From NCBI GenBank assembly GCA_910579775.1, contig CAJTUE010000010.1:9562-73561 (forward strand): a stretch of 64,000 nt of DNA, read 5' to 3'. Positions 32,137 through 40,807 of the stretch are shown here, in pieces. The notes beneath the pieces are model-generated. The model was not told the origin of the DNA, ran no database searches, and saw only the letters and a list, made by a program, of their open reading frames with translations. The translations under genes were made by a program, and so were the position numbers. Numbering within the stretch: the first letter of the stretch is position 1; the number at the start of each line of letters is the position of its first letter. Origin of the DNA: an uncultured Oscillospiraceae bacterium. Lineage in GTDB: Bacteria; Bacillota; Clostridia; Oscillospirales; Oscillospiraceae.

Positions 32137-34212
32137 TTATTCCTCCGCCTCGGCCTTGGCCTCGGCGGTGACCTTGTCCTGGACGGGTTGAGGCGCGTCC
32201 TCGTAGCGGACAAAGGAGAAGGTGAATGACCCGCGGGACTGGGTCATGGAGCGAAGGTCGATGGCGTAGGTGTCCATCTCGGCCATGGGGACTTCCGCGT
32301 CCAGCACCTGGTTGCCCTCGCCGTCGGGGTTCATGCCCATGACGCGGCCGCGGCGCTTGGTGATGTCGCCCATCACGTCGCCCATGTAGCTGTCGGGGAT
32401 GGTGACGTGGAGCTCCCCGATGGGCTCCAGGAGGACAGGGCTGGCCTCGGGCATGGCGGCGCGGTAGGAAATCTGGGCGGCGGTCTTGAAGGCAATCTCG
32501 GAGGAATCCACCGGGTGGTAGCTTCCGTCATAAAGGGTGGCCTTCAGGTTGACCACGGGGTAGCCCGCCAGGGGACCGTGGAGGACGGCCTCCCGGAGAC
32601 CCTTTTCCACGGCGGGGAAGAAGTTCTTGGGTACAGCCCCGCCAAAGACTTCCTCGGCGAAGACCAGCTCTTCCTGCTCGGGATTGGGTTCAAAGCGGAT
32701 CCATACATCGCCGAACTGGCCCGAGCCGCCAGTCTGCTTCTTGTGGCGGCCCTGCTTCTCCACCTTTTTGCGGATCTTCTCACGGTAGGGGACCTTGGGG
32801 GTCTTCAGCTCAGCCTCCACGTTGAAGCGGCTCTTGAGCTTGCTCACCAGCACATCCACCTGGATGTCGCCGGCGGCGTAGATGACCATTTGGTGGGTCT
32901 CGGCGTTGTTGACGTAGTAGAAGGAGGGGTCCTCCTCGCACATACGGTTGAGACCCTGGGCGATCTTGTCCTCCTGCCCCCTGGTCTTTGGATAGATGGC
33001 CACGGTGTAGCACGGCTCGGCAAAGGGGATGGGCTCGACCTTGACCACCTTGCGGGGCTCACAGAGGGTGTCGCCGGTTTTGAGCTTATCCATTTTGGAC
33101 ACCGCACCGATATCGCCGCAGCCCAGTTCCTTGACCTCTTCGGCCTTCTTGCCCTTGATGACGTAGAGGCGGCCCAGCTTCTCGGCCTCGTTGGTGCGGG
33201 CGTTGACCATGGGCATGTCCGGCTTGATGGAGCCGGAGAGGACCTTGATGTAGGAGTATTTGCCGTACTGGTCGGAGACGGTCTTGAACACATAGGCGGC
33301 AGGCAGCGCGCCGGGGGCGGCCACAAAGGCGTCTACCTGACCCTCGGCGTTCTCGGCCATAAGCGCATGGCCCTCCAGAGGGGTGGGGAGCATCTCCACG
33401 ATGGTGTCCAGCAGCATCCGGGTGCCCAGGCCGCTTACGGCGGAGCCGCAGACCACAGGGAAGAGGGAAAGGTCCTTCACGCCCTGGCGCAGGCCCTGGA
33501 GCATCTCGGCGTAGGTGAAATCCTCGCCGGAGAAATACTTGTCCATGAATTCCTCGCTGGTCTCGGCGACGGATTCCTTCAAAGCGTCGTAAAGCTCGTC
33601 CAGGACGGGCTTCTTGTCTTCGGGGACTTCGATCTCAATGCGCTCGGCCTTGGGGCCGATCTCAAAGGCGCGCTTATGGAGCACGTCGATGATGCCGATG
33701 ACCTTCTTGTTGGCGTCCCAGATGGGGGCGGCTACGGGAGCGATATTCTTGCCGAAGCGCTCACGCAGGGTCTCAAAGGCGGCGTTGTAATCGGAGTTGT
33801 CCTCGTCGGTCTTGGAGATATAGAGCAGACGGGGGAGCTTACGCTGTTCGCAGTATTTCCAAGCCTTTTCCGCCCCAACGCTCATCCCGGCCTTGGCGGA
33901 GCAGACGATGATCGCGGCGTCGGCGGCCTGAAGAGCCTCCACCACCTCGCCGGCGAAGTCAAAGCCGCCAGGGGTGTCCAGAATGTTGATCTTACAGCCG
34001 TTATACTCCACAGGGGCGATGGCGGTGGAGATGGAGGTCTGACGGCGGATCTCCTCGGGGTCAAAGTCGCACAAGGTGTTGCCGTCGGCAGTGTTGCCCA
34101 GACGGACGGTGCCGCCGGTGATGTAAAGCATGCTCTCTACGAGGGTGGTCTTGCCGTTGCCCGCGTGGCCCAGCAGGCAGACGTTGCGAATGTTCTGGAC
34201 GGAATAGCTCAT
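32137..34212 (-). CDS. EF-G-like translational GTPase (FusA paralogue), 691 aa
   Basis: The five-domain architecture of elongation factor G is visible: P-loop GHAGNGKTTLVESMLY, switch II region NILDTPGGFDFAGEVVEALQ, G4 ISKTDEDN (canonical NKxD replaced by SKTD), domain II, and domains IV-V with the tip region KQTGGSGQFGDVWIRFEPN. The altered G1/G4 motifs and the stand-alone position away from rpsL-rpsG-tuf mark it as a paralogue of the EF-G2/FusA2 type, not the housekeeping EF-G. Ribosome recycling, stress translation or a tetracycline-protection-like role are possible. I start at the ATG with first base 34212, behind gaaggagcgaggcaac. Confidence 0.88.
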   Translation of the reverse strand: MSYSVQNIRNVCLLGHAGNGKTTLVESMLYITGGTVRLGNTADGNTLCDFDPEEIRRQTSISTAIAPVEYNGCKINILDTPGGFDFAGEVVEALQAADAAIIVCSAKAGMSVGAEKAWKYCEQRKLPRLLYISKTDEDNSDYNAAFETLRERFGKNIAPVAAPIWDANKKVIGIIDVLHKRAFEIGPKAERIEIEVPEDKKPVLDELYDALKESVAETSEEFMDKYFSGEDFTYAEMLQGLRQGVKDLSLFPVVCGSAVSGLGTRMLLDTIVEMLPTPLEGHALMAENAEGQVDAFVAAPGALPAAYVFKTVSDQYGKYSYIKVLSGSIKPDMPMVNARTNEAEKLGRLYVIKGKKAEEVKELGCGDIGAVSKMDKLKTGDTLCEPRKVVKVEPIPFAEPCYTVAIYPKTRGQEDKIAQGLNRMCEEDPSFYYVNNAETHQMVIYAAGDIQVDVLVSKLKSRFNVEAELKTPKVPYREKIRKKVEKQGRHKKQTGGSGQFGDVWIRFEPNPEQEELVFAEEVFGGAVPKNFFPAVEKGLREAVLHGPLAGYPVVNLKATLYDGSYHPVDSSEIAFKTAAQISYRAAMPEASPVLLEPIGELHVTIPDSYMGDVMGDITKRRGRVMGMNPDGEGNQVLDAEVPMAEMDTYAIDLRSMTQSRGSFTFSFVRYEDAPQPVQDKVTAEAKAEAEE

Positions 34213-34261
34213 GTTGCCTCGCTCCTTCGTGTTCAAGTGGTAGTGCCAAAAACTATTAGTC

Positions 34262-34290
34262 ATTATACACCAAAGAGTGCTGTCTGACAA
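34262..34290 (-). promoter_or_regulatory. Promoter of the EF-G-like gene
   Basis: Minus strand: TTGTCA (34285-34290), 17-bp spacer, perfect TATAAT (34262-34267), about 50 bases ahead of the start codon. Confidence 0.85.
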
Positions 34291-34406
34291 CTACTATTTT
34301 CGGAAAAATGCCAAATGAAATGAAAAGAGCGGCGTCGGGCACAGTTTGACGCTGCGCATACCCAGTCCAAAATTTGGGTATACTGCCCGTGATTGGAGGG
34401 GTTTGT

Positions 34407-35087
34407 GTGTTTATTGCCCTGTTTCGCACCGTAGTGCTTTATCTTCTCATCATTTTGGGGATTCGGTTGATGGGCAAGCGGCAGGTGGGGGAGCTGGAGC
34501 CCAGTGAGCTGGTGTTTACCCTTCTGATCGCGGACTTGGCGGCGGTGCCCATGCAGGATTTCGGCATCCCGCTCAGCCGAGGGGTCATCCCCATCATTGC
34601 GCTGCTGTGCGTGACCCTGCTCCTGTCCATTTTTACGGTGAAAAGCATTCGGTTCCGGGCGTTTATCTGCGGAAGACCCAGTATCGTCATCAAAGACGGG
34701 AAGCTGTGCCAGCAGGAGATGCTCAAGAACCGCTTTACCTTGGACGAGCTTTCTGAGGAACTGCGGGTGCAAGGGTACAGCGACATTTCCAAGGTCAAGT
34801 ACGCGATCTTGGAGACCAACGGGCAGTTGACGGTGCTTTTGAATGCGGAGGAACAGCCGGTGACGGCGGCGCAGATGGGTCTGACGCCCAAGGAGCCCGG
34901 TCTGCCCGCCATTATCATCAGTGACGGGCGGCTGCTGGAGGACAACCTGAAAAAGCGGGGATTGGACGACAAGTGGCTGGAAAAGCAGCTGGAACACAAC
35001 CACGTGCGGCGGGTGAAGGATGTGTTCATCCTGTCGGTGGATGAGCAGGGGACAGTATTCTTTGCGGAAAAGGAGAAGAAGCGGTGA
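34407..35087 (+). CDS. YetF/DUF421-family membrane protein, 226 aa
   Basis: Three N-terminal hydrophobic segments (about residues 2-22, 38-55 and 60-78) carry the family motif RLMGKRQVGELEPSELVFTLLIADL. A cytoplasmic two-part domain follows (FICGRPSIVIKDGKLCQQEM and ...LPAIIISDGRLLEDNLKKRG). The function of YetF proteins is not established; the family is common in spore formers. I choose GTG 34407, five bases after ggagggg, over the upstream TTG. It overlaps the following DUF4363 gene by four bases, a pairing I know to be conserved in Clostridia. Confidence 0.82.
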   Translation: MFIALFRTVVLYLLIILGIRLMGKRQVGELEPSELVFTLLIADLAAVPMQDFGIPLSRGVIPIIALLCVTLLLSIFTVKSIRFRAFICGRPSIVIKDGKLCQQEMLKNRFTLDELSEELRVQGYSDISKVKYAILETNGQLTVLLNAEEQPVTAAQMGLTPKEPGLPAIIISDGRLLEDNLKKRGLDDKWLEKQLEHNHVRRVKDVFILSVDEQGTVFFAEKEKKR

Positions 35088-35464
35088 AAAAAGGATGGCT
35101 GGCGGTGGGATTGTTGGCGGCGATGGTGGCGCTGTCCTTGTGGCACGTGTCCGCCCTGGGCGGACTGACCGGCGACCTGGGGGAGCAGCTTCGCCGGGCA
35201 GAGAAACTGGCGGAGCAGGGGGATTGGGACAAGGCGGCGGAGCTCACCCGGGCTGCGTCGGAGCAGTGGGACGGCAGGGCCTTTTACCTCCACGTCACCC
35301 TGGATCATAAGACCGCGGACGATATTGCGGTGGGCTTTGCGGAAACGCTGGAGTTTTTGGAGTGGCAGGAGTCAGGGGAGTATTCGGCGGCCAACGCCAG
35401 GCTCATGGAGCAGCTCAAACTTCTGGGCGAGGTGGAACGGCCCAACTTGGAGAACCTTTTGTAA
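35084..35464 (+). CDS. DUF4363-family membrane-anchored protein, 126 aa
   Basis: One N-terminal hydrophobic helix (GWLAVGLLAAMVALSLW) anchors a helical outside domain (LGEQLRRAEKLAEQGDWDKA, then TAVGFAETLEFLEW-like helices) consistent with DUF4363. It starts at GTG 35084 overlapping the yetF stop (gtga) and so is translationally coupled. Presumably it partners with the YetF protein in the membrane. The biochemical role is unknown. 126 residues is a normal length. Confidence 0.8.
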   Translation: MKKGWLAVGLLAAMVALSLWHVSALGGLTGDLGEQLRRAEKLAEQGDWDKAAELTRAASEQWDGRAFYLHVTLDHKTADDIAVGFAETLEFLEWQESGEYSAANARLMEQLKLLGEVERPNLENLL

Positions 35465-35468
35465 AGGG

Positions 35469-35491
35469 GGGCGGCTTCGCCCTTCTTTTTT
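35469..35491 (+). terminator. Weak terminator after DUF4363 gene
   Basis: A short GC stem (gggcg / cgccc, loop gctt) is followed by ttctttttt, directly after the stop codon. Confidence 0.6.
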
Positions 35492-35559
35492 GTTGCAAAT
35501 CGTGGGTGGAGCCATTATAATGATAAATTGAATGATAAGCAATGGGGAGGTGTGGGCGC

Positions 35560-36048
35560 ATGGTCATTCTGGGTATCGACCCTGGCTATGCCATCGTGGG
35601 CTTCGGTGTGCTGGAGAAGAGCCGGGGTTTGGACGCCCGGCTCTTGGCCTGTGGGGCTATCAACACCCCGGCGGGGCTGCCCCTTCCCAAGCGGCTTTTG
35701 CAGATCGGCAATGATATGCGTGCACTCATCGCCCAATTTTCCCCCGACGCCATGGCCATTGAGAAGCTCTACTTCGGCAACAACGTCACTACCGGCATCG
35801 GCGTGGCTCAGGCACGGGGGGTCATTCTGGCGGAGGCGGAGCGGGAGGGGCTGGCGATCTATGAGTACGATCCCTCTCAGGTGAAGTCGGCGGTGACGGG
35901 CTACGGCAAGGCGGAGAAGCGGCAGGTGATGGACATGACCAAGCGGCTGCTCCATTTGAATGCCGTTCCTAAGCCGGACGACGCCGCGGACGCGGTGGCC
36001 ATTGCCTTGTGCCATGCGCGCAGCAGCACTTCGCTGCTGCAGAAGTAG
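35560..36048 (+). CDS. ruvC: Holliday junction endonuclease RuvC
   Basis: Resolves Holliday junctions with RuvAB. The RNase-H-like active site shows Asp7 in ILGIDPGYAIVGFG, Glu in AIEKLYFGNNVTTGIGVAQ and the C-terminal Asp pair in KPDDAADAVAIALCHA. 162 residues, standard. I start at ATG 35560 (MVILGIDPG) because the family begins right before the first catalytic Asp; the upstream in-frame ATG adds only MGRCGR. It is followed by a repeat and then ruvA. Confidence 0.96.
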   Translation: MVILGIDPGYAIVGFGVLEKSRGLDARLLACGAINTPAGLPLPKRLLQIGNDMRALIAQFSPDAMAIEKLYFGNNVTTGIGVAQARGVILAEAEREGLAIYEYDPSQVKSAVTGYGKAEKRQVMDMTKRLLHLNAVPKPDDAADAVAIALCHARSSTSLLQK

Positions 36049-36087
36049 GGGCGCGCGGTGTTCGCTGGAGGACGTGGGAGGATGACC

Positions 36088-36164
36088 GGCGGGCGGGGCA
36101 AGCCCCGCCCCTACGAAAGGATACGTGACCGGAGGCAATGTAGGGGAGGGGCTTGCCCCGCCCA
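36088..36164. repeat. GC-rich palindromic repeat pair, copy between ruvC and ruvA
   Basis: The same facing pair as at 24953-25023: gcgggcggggcaagccccgc with ccctac, a short spacer, then tgtaggggaggggcttgccc. The two loci are about 11 kb apart and nearly identical over the arms, which indicates a dispersed repeat family, not a chance palindrome. Confidence 0.88.
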
Positions 36165-36207
36165 AAACGTGAGCCGACGGGAACAGTCATAAGAAGGAGG
36201 TGAAGAA

Positions 36208-36813
36208 ATGTATTATTATGTGAAGGGTGAGGTGGCCCACATTGCGCCCTATCTGGCGGTGATCGACTGCGGCGGGGTGGGCTACGCCTGCCGAACCACC
36301 CAGAACACTCTGTCCTATCTCAAGCAGGGCCAGCAGGCCAAGCTCTATACCTATCTCAACGTCCGGGAGGACGCCATGGAGCTCTACGGCTTCTATTCGG
36401 AGAGCGAGCTGAGCTGCTTCCAGATGCTGCTTGGGGTGTCCGGGGTGGGGCCTAAGGCGGCCCTTGCCATGCTGTCCGCCACCACCCCCGAGGGGCTGGC
36501 GGCCAGCGTCATCACCGGGGATGAGCGGGCCTTGACCGCCGCCCAGGGGGTGGGGAAGAAGATCGCCCAGCGGGTCATTCTGGAGCTGAAGGATAAGCTG
36601 GCCAAGGGCCAGCTGCCCACCGCCGGAGGGGAGAGCTACGGCGGCAGCGGCGTTACCGTCATCCCCCAGAACAAGGCAAGCGAGGCGGCGGCGGCGTTGG
36701 CGGTGCTGGGCTATTCCGCCCAGGAGGTGGCCCTGGCCCTCAAGGGGATCGATCTGGAGGCGCTTCCTCTGGAGGAGATCGTCCGTCAGGCGCTGAAAAA
36801 GATGGTCAAATAA
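36208..36813 (+). CDS. ruvA: Holliday junction branch migration protein RuvA
   Basis: Binds the four-way junction and positions RuvB. Domain I is an OB fold (MYYYVKGEVAHIAPYLAVID), domain II has tandem helix-hairpin-helix motifs (LLGVSGVGPKAALAML and LTAAQGVGKKIAQRVILEL), and domain III is the RuvB-binding C-terminus (SEAAAALAVLGYSAQEVALA). 201 residues. ATG 36208 follows agaaggaggtgaagaa. Instead of leading straight into ruvB, it is followed by a lipoprotein gene. Confidence 0.96.
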   Translation: MYYYVKGEVAHIAPYLAVIDCGGVGYACRTTQNTLSYLKQGQQAKLYTYLNVREDAMELYGFYSESELSCFQMLLGVSGVGPKAALAMLSATTPEGLAASVITGDERALTAAQGVGKKIAQRVILELKDKLAKGQLPTAGGESYGGSGVTVIPQNKASEAAAALAVLGYSAQEVALALKGIDLEALPLEEIVRQALKKMVK

Positions 36814-36835
36814 TTTTTGTTTGGAGGAAACCAAA

Positions 36836-37213
36836 ATGAAAAAGCGCATTTTAGCTCTGGTACTGGCCCTTGTGATGGTATTTGCCCTGTGTGCCTGCAG
36901 CGGCGGAGGGAAGAGCGCCGCTGTCACCGTCACCGTCGTCCACGGGGACGGAAGCACTAAAGATTTTAACATCAAAACTGACAAGGAGATGCTGGGTGAG
37001 GCTCTGACCGACGAGAAGCTCATCGACGGCGAGGACGGTCCCTACGGCCTGTTCGTGAAGACGGTGGACGGGGAGACCGCCGACGACGCCGCCCAGGAGT
37101 GGTGGTGCCTTACCAAGGGTGGCGGCACGGTGAACACCGGCATCGACTCCACCCCCGTGGAGGACGGCGCGGCCTATGAACTGACCCTGATGACTGGGTG
37201 GGAAGAAACATAA
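36836..37213 (+). CDS. DUF4430-type lipoprotein between ruvA and ruvB, 125 aa
   Basis: Begins with a lipoprotein signal peptide (MKKRILALVLALVMVFALCA then the lipid-attached Cys in CACSGGG). The mature part, about 105 residues, matches DUF4430/cobalamin-binding-like domains: VTVVHGDGSTKDFNIKTD, DGPYGLFVKTVDG and WWCLTKGGGTVNTGIDSTPV. It would sit on the outer face of the membrane and could bind a small ligand or act as a protein inhibitor. ATG 36836 follows tggaggaaacc; the upstream codons MEETK hold the ribosome binding site. Its place inside the ruvAB operon is unusual. Confidence 0.8.
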   Translation: MKKRILALVLALVMVFALCACSGGGKSAAVTVTVVHGDGSTKDFNIKTDKEMLGEALTDEKLIDGEDGPYGLFVKTVDGETADDAAQEWWCLTKGGGTVNTGIDSTPVEDGAAYELTLMTGWEET

Positions 37214-37228
37214 AAGAGGTGAGACCCC

Positions 37229-38290
37229 TTGAGCATCGACTTTTCCGAGAGCGGCTTTGAGACCGAGCAGCCTCTGGTCGCCACCTCCCTCCTCCGCGAG
37301 GACGAGGGGGAGTACTCCCTGCGCCCCAAGACCCTTGGGGAGTACATCGGCCAGAGGAAGGCCAAGGAGAATCTGACGGTGTTCATCCAGGCGGCGAAAA
37401 TGCGCAACGAGCCGCTGGACCATGTCCTGCTCCATGGCCCCCCGGGCCTGGGCAAGACCACCCTCAGCGGCATCATCGCCAACGAGATGGGGGTGAACAT
37501 CCGTATTACCTCCGGTCCCGCCATCGAAAAGCCGGGGGACCTGGCGGCGCTTTTGACCAATCTGCAGGAGAACGACATCCTCTTTGTGGACGAGATCCAC
37601 CGCCTCAACCGGCAGGTGGAGGAAATTTTGTACCCTGCTATGGAGGACTATGCCATCGACATCATCATTGGTAAGGGACCCTCCGCCAACTCCATCCGCC
37701 TGGACCTGCCCCGGTTTACCCTCATCGGGGCTACCACCCGGGCGGGGCAGCTCTCCGCCCCCCTGCGCGACCGCTTTGGAGTCACCCTGCGGTTGGAGCT
37801 CTATACCCCCGAGGAGCTGGCGCTCATCGTCAAGCGCTCGGCGGGTATTTTGGAGGTGCCTATCGAGGACGCGGGCGCCATGGAGATCGCCAAGCGATCC
37901 CGGGGCACCCCCCGCATTGCCAACCGGATGCTCCGCCGGGTGCGGGATTTTGCCCAGGTGAAGGCGGGGGGGATCATCACCCGCCAGGTGGCCGACGAGG
38001 CCCTCACCGCTCTGGAGGTGGACTGCCTAGGGCTGGACGCGGTGGACCGGCGGATGCTGCGCAGTATTATCGACAACTACCGGGGTGGACCCGTGGGGCT
38101 GGATACCCTGGCGGCTACCATCAACGAGGAATCGGTGACTCTGGAGGATGTGTACGAGCCCTATCTGATGCAGCTGGGCTTTCTCACCCGCACCCCCCGG
38201 GGCCGGTGCGTCACCGCCAAGGCCTATCAGCATTTGGGGCTGAACGTACCTGGCGGGTTTGGAGAGGGAATGGAGCAACTAACGCTGTGA
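37229..38290 (+). CDS. ruvB: Holliday junction helicase RuvB
   Basis: AAA+ motor that drives branch migration. Walker A LLHGPPGLGKTTLSGIIANE, Walker B ILFVDEIHRLNRQVEE, sensor 1 FTLIGATTRAGQLSAPLRDR and the arginine finger region are present, followed by the C-terminal winged helix (LGFLTRTPRGRCVTAKAYQH). 353 residues. It starts with TTG 37229, eight bases after agaggtga; no better ATG exists before the conserved region. It belongs to the ruvA-lipoprotein-ruvB-glmM run. Confidence 0.96.
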   Translation: MSIDFSESGFETEQPLVATSLLREDEGEYSLRPKTLGEYIGQRKAKENLTVFIQAAKMRNEPLDHVLLHGPPGLGKTTLSGIIANEMGVNIRITSGPAIEKPGDLAALLTNLQENDILFVDEIHRLNRQVEEILYPAMEDYAIDIIIGKGPSANSIRLDLPRFTLIGATTRAGQLSAPLRDRFGVTLRLELYTPEELALIVKRSAGILEVPIEDAGAMEIAKRSRGTPRIANRMLRRVRDFAQVKAGGIITRQVADEALTALEVDCLGLDAVDRRMLRSIIDNYRGGPVGLDTLAATINEESVTLEDVYEPYLMQLGFLTRTPRGRCVTAKAYQHLGLNVPGGFGEGMEQLTL

Positions 38291-38314
38291 TTCTGACAAA
38301 AGGGGTTGGAAGCG

Positions 38315-39667
38315 ATGGGTAAATTATTTGGAACAGATGGCATTCGTGGGGTGGTCAACGCCGGACTGGACGCCCAGCTGGCCTATCAGGTAGGCCTGGC
38401 TGCGGCGGCGGTGCTCCGCAAGGAGAAGGGCGGCGAGAGACCGGTGGTCACCATCGGCAAGGACACCCGCATCTCCTCTGATGTGCTGGAGGGCGCGCTG
38501 GTGGCAGGGCTTTGCTCCGCCGGGGCGGACGTGCTCCACCTGGGGGTGTTCCCCACCCCCGCCGTGGCCTTTGCCACAGTAGACAAGGCGGCCGACGCGG
38601 GGGTGGTCATCTCCGCCTCCCACAACCCCTTTGAGCACAACGGCATCAAGATCTTCAACGGCAGGGGCGTTAAGCTCTCCGACGCTCTGGAGAACGAGAT
38701 CGAGGACATTATCCTGAACGGCGTGGAGGTCCCGGTCGTGACCCACGGGGACATTGGCAGGGTGACCTATCTGGACGCCAAGGAGCGGGAGCGGTATCTG
38801 GATCATCTGGTCTCTACCATTGACAGCGACCTGGCGGGGCTTCGCATTGCGGTGGACTGCGCCAACGGCGCGGCCTCCGCCACCGCCCCTGCTCTGTTTG
38901 CCCGCTTTCCCAAGCTGGACTGCGACATTTTCTATGCCGAGCCTGACGGCGTGAACATCAACAACGGCTGTGGCTCCACCCACCTGGAGGCCCTGCGGGA
39001 GCGGATGAAGACCGGGCGGTATGACCTGGGTCTGGCCTTTGACGGGGACGCGGACCGCTTTTTGGCGGTGGATGAGCTGGGAGAGCCTATCGACGGCGAC
39101 CAGATTATGGCCATCTGCGGCAGCGATCTGATGGCCCGGGGGGAGCTGCCCGGTAATGCCGTGGTGGCCACCGTCATGTCCAATCTGGGCTTTCGGCTGT
39201 TCACGAAAGAGCACGGCATGAAGCTGGAGATCACCGATGTGGGCGACCGCAATGTGCTGGAGCGGATGCTGGAGAAGGGCTATGCCCTGGGTGGCGAGCA
39301 GTCGGGCCACACCATCTTTTTGAAGCACGCCACCACCGGCGACGGGCAGCTCTCCGCCCTTCAGCTACTACAGGTGCTGAAGAAGTCGGGCAGACGGGCC
39401 TCGGAGCTGGCGGCCATGTGCGCGGTCTATCCCCAGATGCTCATCAATGTCCCGGTGGCCGACAAGGCCGCCAAAGAGCGGATCATGGCTTCCGACGCTC
39501 TGGCAAAAGCGGTGGCCGGGACGGAGCAGAGCCTGGGAGACAGGGGCCGGGTGCTGGTGCGTCCCTCAGGCACCGAGGCGCTGGTGCGGGTGATGGTAGA
39601 GGCCGCTGAGGACGCCGAGGCTAGGGAGATGGCAGAGGCTTTGGCGAATGTCATAAAAAACCTCTGA
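38315..39667 (+). CDS. glmM: Phosphoglucosamine mutase
   Basis: Converts glucosamine 6-phosphate to the 1-phosphate for UDP-GlcNAc and peptidoglycan synthesis. The active-site phosphoserine is in VVISASHNPFEHNGIK, the metal loop in LGLAFDGDADRFLAVD, and the phosphate-binding loop in VRPSGTEALVRVMVEA. The N-terminus MGKLFGTDGIRGVVNAGLD is diagnostic. 450 residues from ATG 38315; the frame extends upstream to a TTG but the family starts here. Ends about 35 bases before the promoter of the sigma-factor gene. Confidence 0.96.
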   Translation: MGKLFGTDGIRGVVNAGLDAQLAYQVGLAAAAVLRKEKGGERPVVTIGKDTRISSDVLEGALVAGLCSAGADVLHLGVFPTPAVAFATVDKAADAGVVISASHNPFEHNGIKIFNGRGVKLSDALENEIEDIILNGVEVPVVTHGDIGRVTYLDAKERERYLDHLVSTIDSDLAGLRIAVDCANGAASATAPALFARFPKLDCDIFYAEPDGVNINNGCGSTHLEALRERMKTGRYDLGLAFDGDADRFLAVDELGEPIDGDQIMAICGSDLMARGELPGNAVVATVMSNLGFRLFTKEHGMKLEITDVGDRNVLERMLEKGYALGGEQSGHTIFLKHATTGDGQLSALQLLQVLKKSGRRASELAAMCAVYPQMLINVPVADKAAKERIMASDALAKAVAGTEQSLGDRGRVLVRPSGTEALVRVMVEAAEDAEAREMAEALANVIKNL

Positions 39668-39703
39668 TTTTTGGCGGAGAATAAAATAATTTGCCCAAAT
39701 CTC

Positions 39704-39733
39704 TTGACAAGCGGACAGGAAGTATAATATAAT
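39704..39733 (+). promoter_or_regulatory. Promoter of the SigH-like sigma gene
   Basis: TTGACA (39704-39709), 18-bp spacer, TATAAT (39728-39733). The predicted start site is only about 12 bases before the ATG at 39752, giving a very short leader. Confidence 0.8.
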
Positions 39734-39751
39734 GTGCGAGGAACGGAACGA

Positions 39752-40372
39752 ATGAGCGAAAAATATCCACTCTACTCCCGGGAAGCGGCCCGGGAGATTT
39801 CCGACGAGGTCCTGCTGCAAGGAGCCCGGGAAGGGGACAGGGCCGCGGAGGAAACACTGATTCTGCGCTATACCCGCATGGTCCGCGCCTGTGCCCGGCC
39901 GCTCTTTTTGGCGGGAGGGGACAGCGAGGATCTGTTGCAGGAGGGACTGCTGGGTCTGCTGGATGCCGTTCGGGAGTTCGACAGCCGCAGAGACGCCGCC
40001 TTTCCCACCTTCGCACGGGTGTGTGTTCAAAACCGCCTACGCTCCGCGGTGCGCAGCGCGGCGCGGGAAAAACATATGGTACTCAATGCCGCCGTGCCCT
40101 GGGAGGGGCAGGAGACGGCCGAGGGCGGGCAGGGGCCCGAAAACCCGGAGGATCTGGTGATCGCCCGGGAGGCGAGAAGGGAAGAACTGGCCAGGCTGGG
40201 CCGGGAGCTGTCCCCCTTCGAGCGGGAGGTGCTGGGGCAGTATCTGGAAGGACTGTCCTATGCGGAGATTGCCCGGGCCACCGGCAGGCCATCCAAGGCG
40301 GTGGACAACGCGGTCCAGCGGATCCGCCGAAAGCTGGGCGGCGCCAAACACGGCGACATCAGCGCAAGCTGA
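39752..40372 (+). CDS. SigH/Spo0H-like RNA polymerase sigma factor, 206 aa
   Basis: A sigma-70 family protein closest in layout to the sporulation/transition sigma factor SigH. Region 2 is in SEDLLQEGLLGLLDAVREFD with the -10-binding part DAAFPTFARVCVQNRLRSAV. Region 4 is in LSPFEREVLGQYLEGLSYAE then IARATGRPSKAVDNAVQRI. It differs from the ECF factor at 20592 in having the longer region 2-4 linker (PWEGQETAEGGQGPENPEDL). I start at ATG 39752, behind gaggaacgg, not the upstream GTG. Whether it is the true SigH or a paralogue cannot be decided here. Confidence 0.82.
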   Translation: MSEKYPLYSREAAREISDEVLLQGAREGDRAAEETLILRYTRMVRACARPLFLAGGDSEDLLQEGLLGLLDAVREFDSRRDAAFPTFARVCVQNRLRSAVRSAAREKHMVLNAAVPWEGQETAEGGQGPENPEDLVIAREARREELARLGRELSPFEREVLGQYLEGLSYAEIARATGRPSKAVDNAVQRIRRKLGGAKHGDISAS

Positions 40373-40442
40373 TCGCACATATTCTATGTCCCAGCACGAT
40401 CGGTTTTTCCGGGCCTGGGCAATCAAAGAGAGGGTTATCAGC

Positions 40443-40742
40443 ATGTACGAAGACAAGACACTCATTTGCAAAGAATGTGGCCAGGAGTTCGTGTTCACCG
40501 CCGGTGAGCAGGAGTTCTACGCTGAACGCGGTTTCCAGAACGAGCCCCAGCGCTGCAAGGCTTGCCGCGACGCCCGGAAGGCCGCTGCCCGTGGTCCCCG
40601 CGAGTACTTCACCGCCACCTGTGCCTCCTGCGGCGGCGAGGCCAAGGTCCCCTTTGAGCCCAAGACTGACCGTCCCGTCTACTGCAGCGAGTGCTTTGCC
40701 AAGATGCGCGAGGAGCAGTCCGGCGCTCCCGTGGAGGAATAA
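40443..40742 (+). CDS. Zinc-ribbon domain protein, 99 aa
   Basis: Two zinc-binding units are visible: CKECGQEFVFTAGEQEFYAE with CKACRDARKA, and CASCGGEAKVPFEPKTDRPV with CSECF. The first matches the small 'probable zinc-ribbon' family (zf-trcl-like) seen in many Firmicutes and is often abundant. ATG 40443 follows agagagggttatcagc; the frame open upstream overlaps the sigma gene and is a shadow. It is about 70 bases downstream of the sigma gene and may share its transcript. The terminator is strong. Function unknown, possibly nucleic-acid or ribosome binding. Confidence 0.85.
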   Translation: MYEDKTLICKECGQEFVFTAGEQEFYAERGFQNEPQRCKACRDARKAAARGPREYFTATCASCGGEAKVPFEPKTDRPVYCSECFAKMREEQSGAPVEE

Positions 40743-40764
40743 ACTCCGCTTCTTGAAGGACAAA

Positions 40765-40799
40765 GAACCCCCGACGCGTCATGCGTCGGGGGTTCTTTT
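40765..40799 (+). terminator. Terminator after the zinc-ribbon gene
   Basis: A 13-bp perfect stem (gaacccccgacgc / gcgtcgggggttc) with a 5-base loop is followed by four T residues. Confidence 0.9.
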
Positions 40800-40807
40800 G
40801 TGTGGGC

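Noticed and set aside
32407..34287. Long plus-strand frame opposite the EF-G-like gene
   Set aside because: Shadow frame; the minus strand carries a clear GTPase with all motifs.
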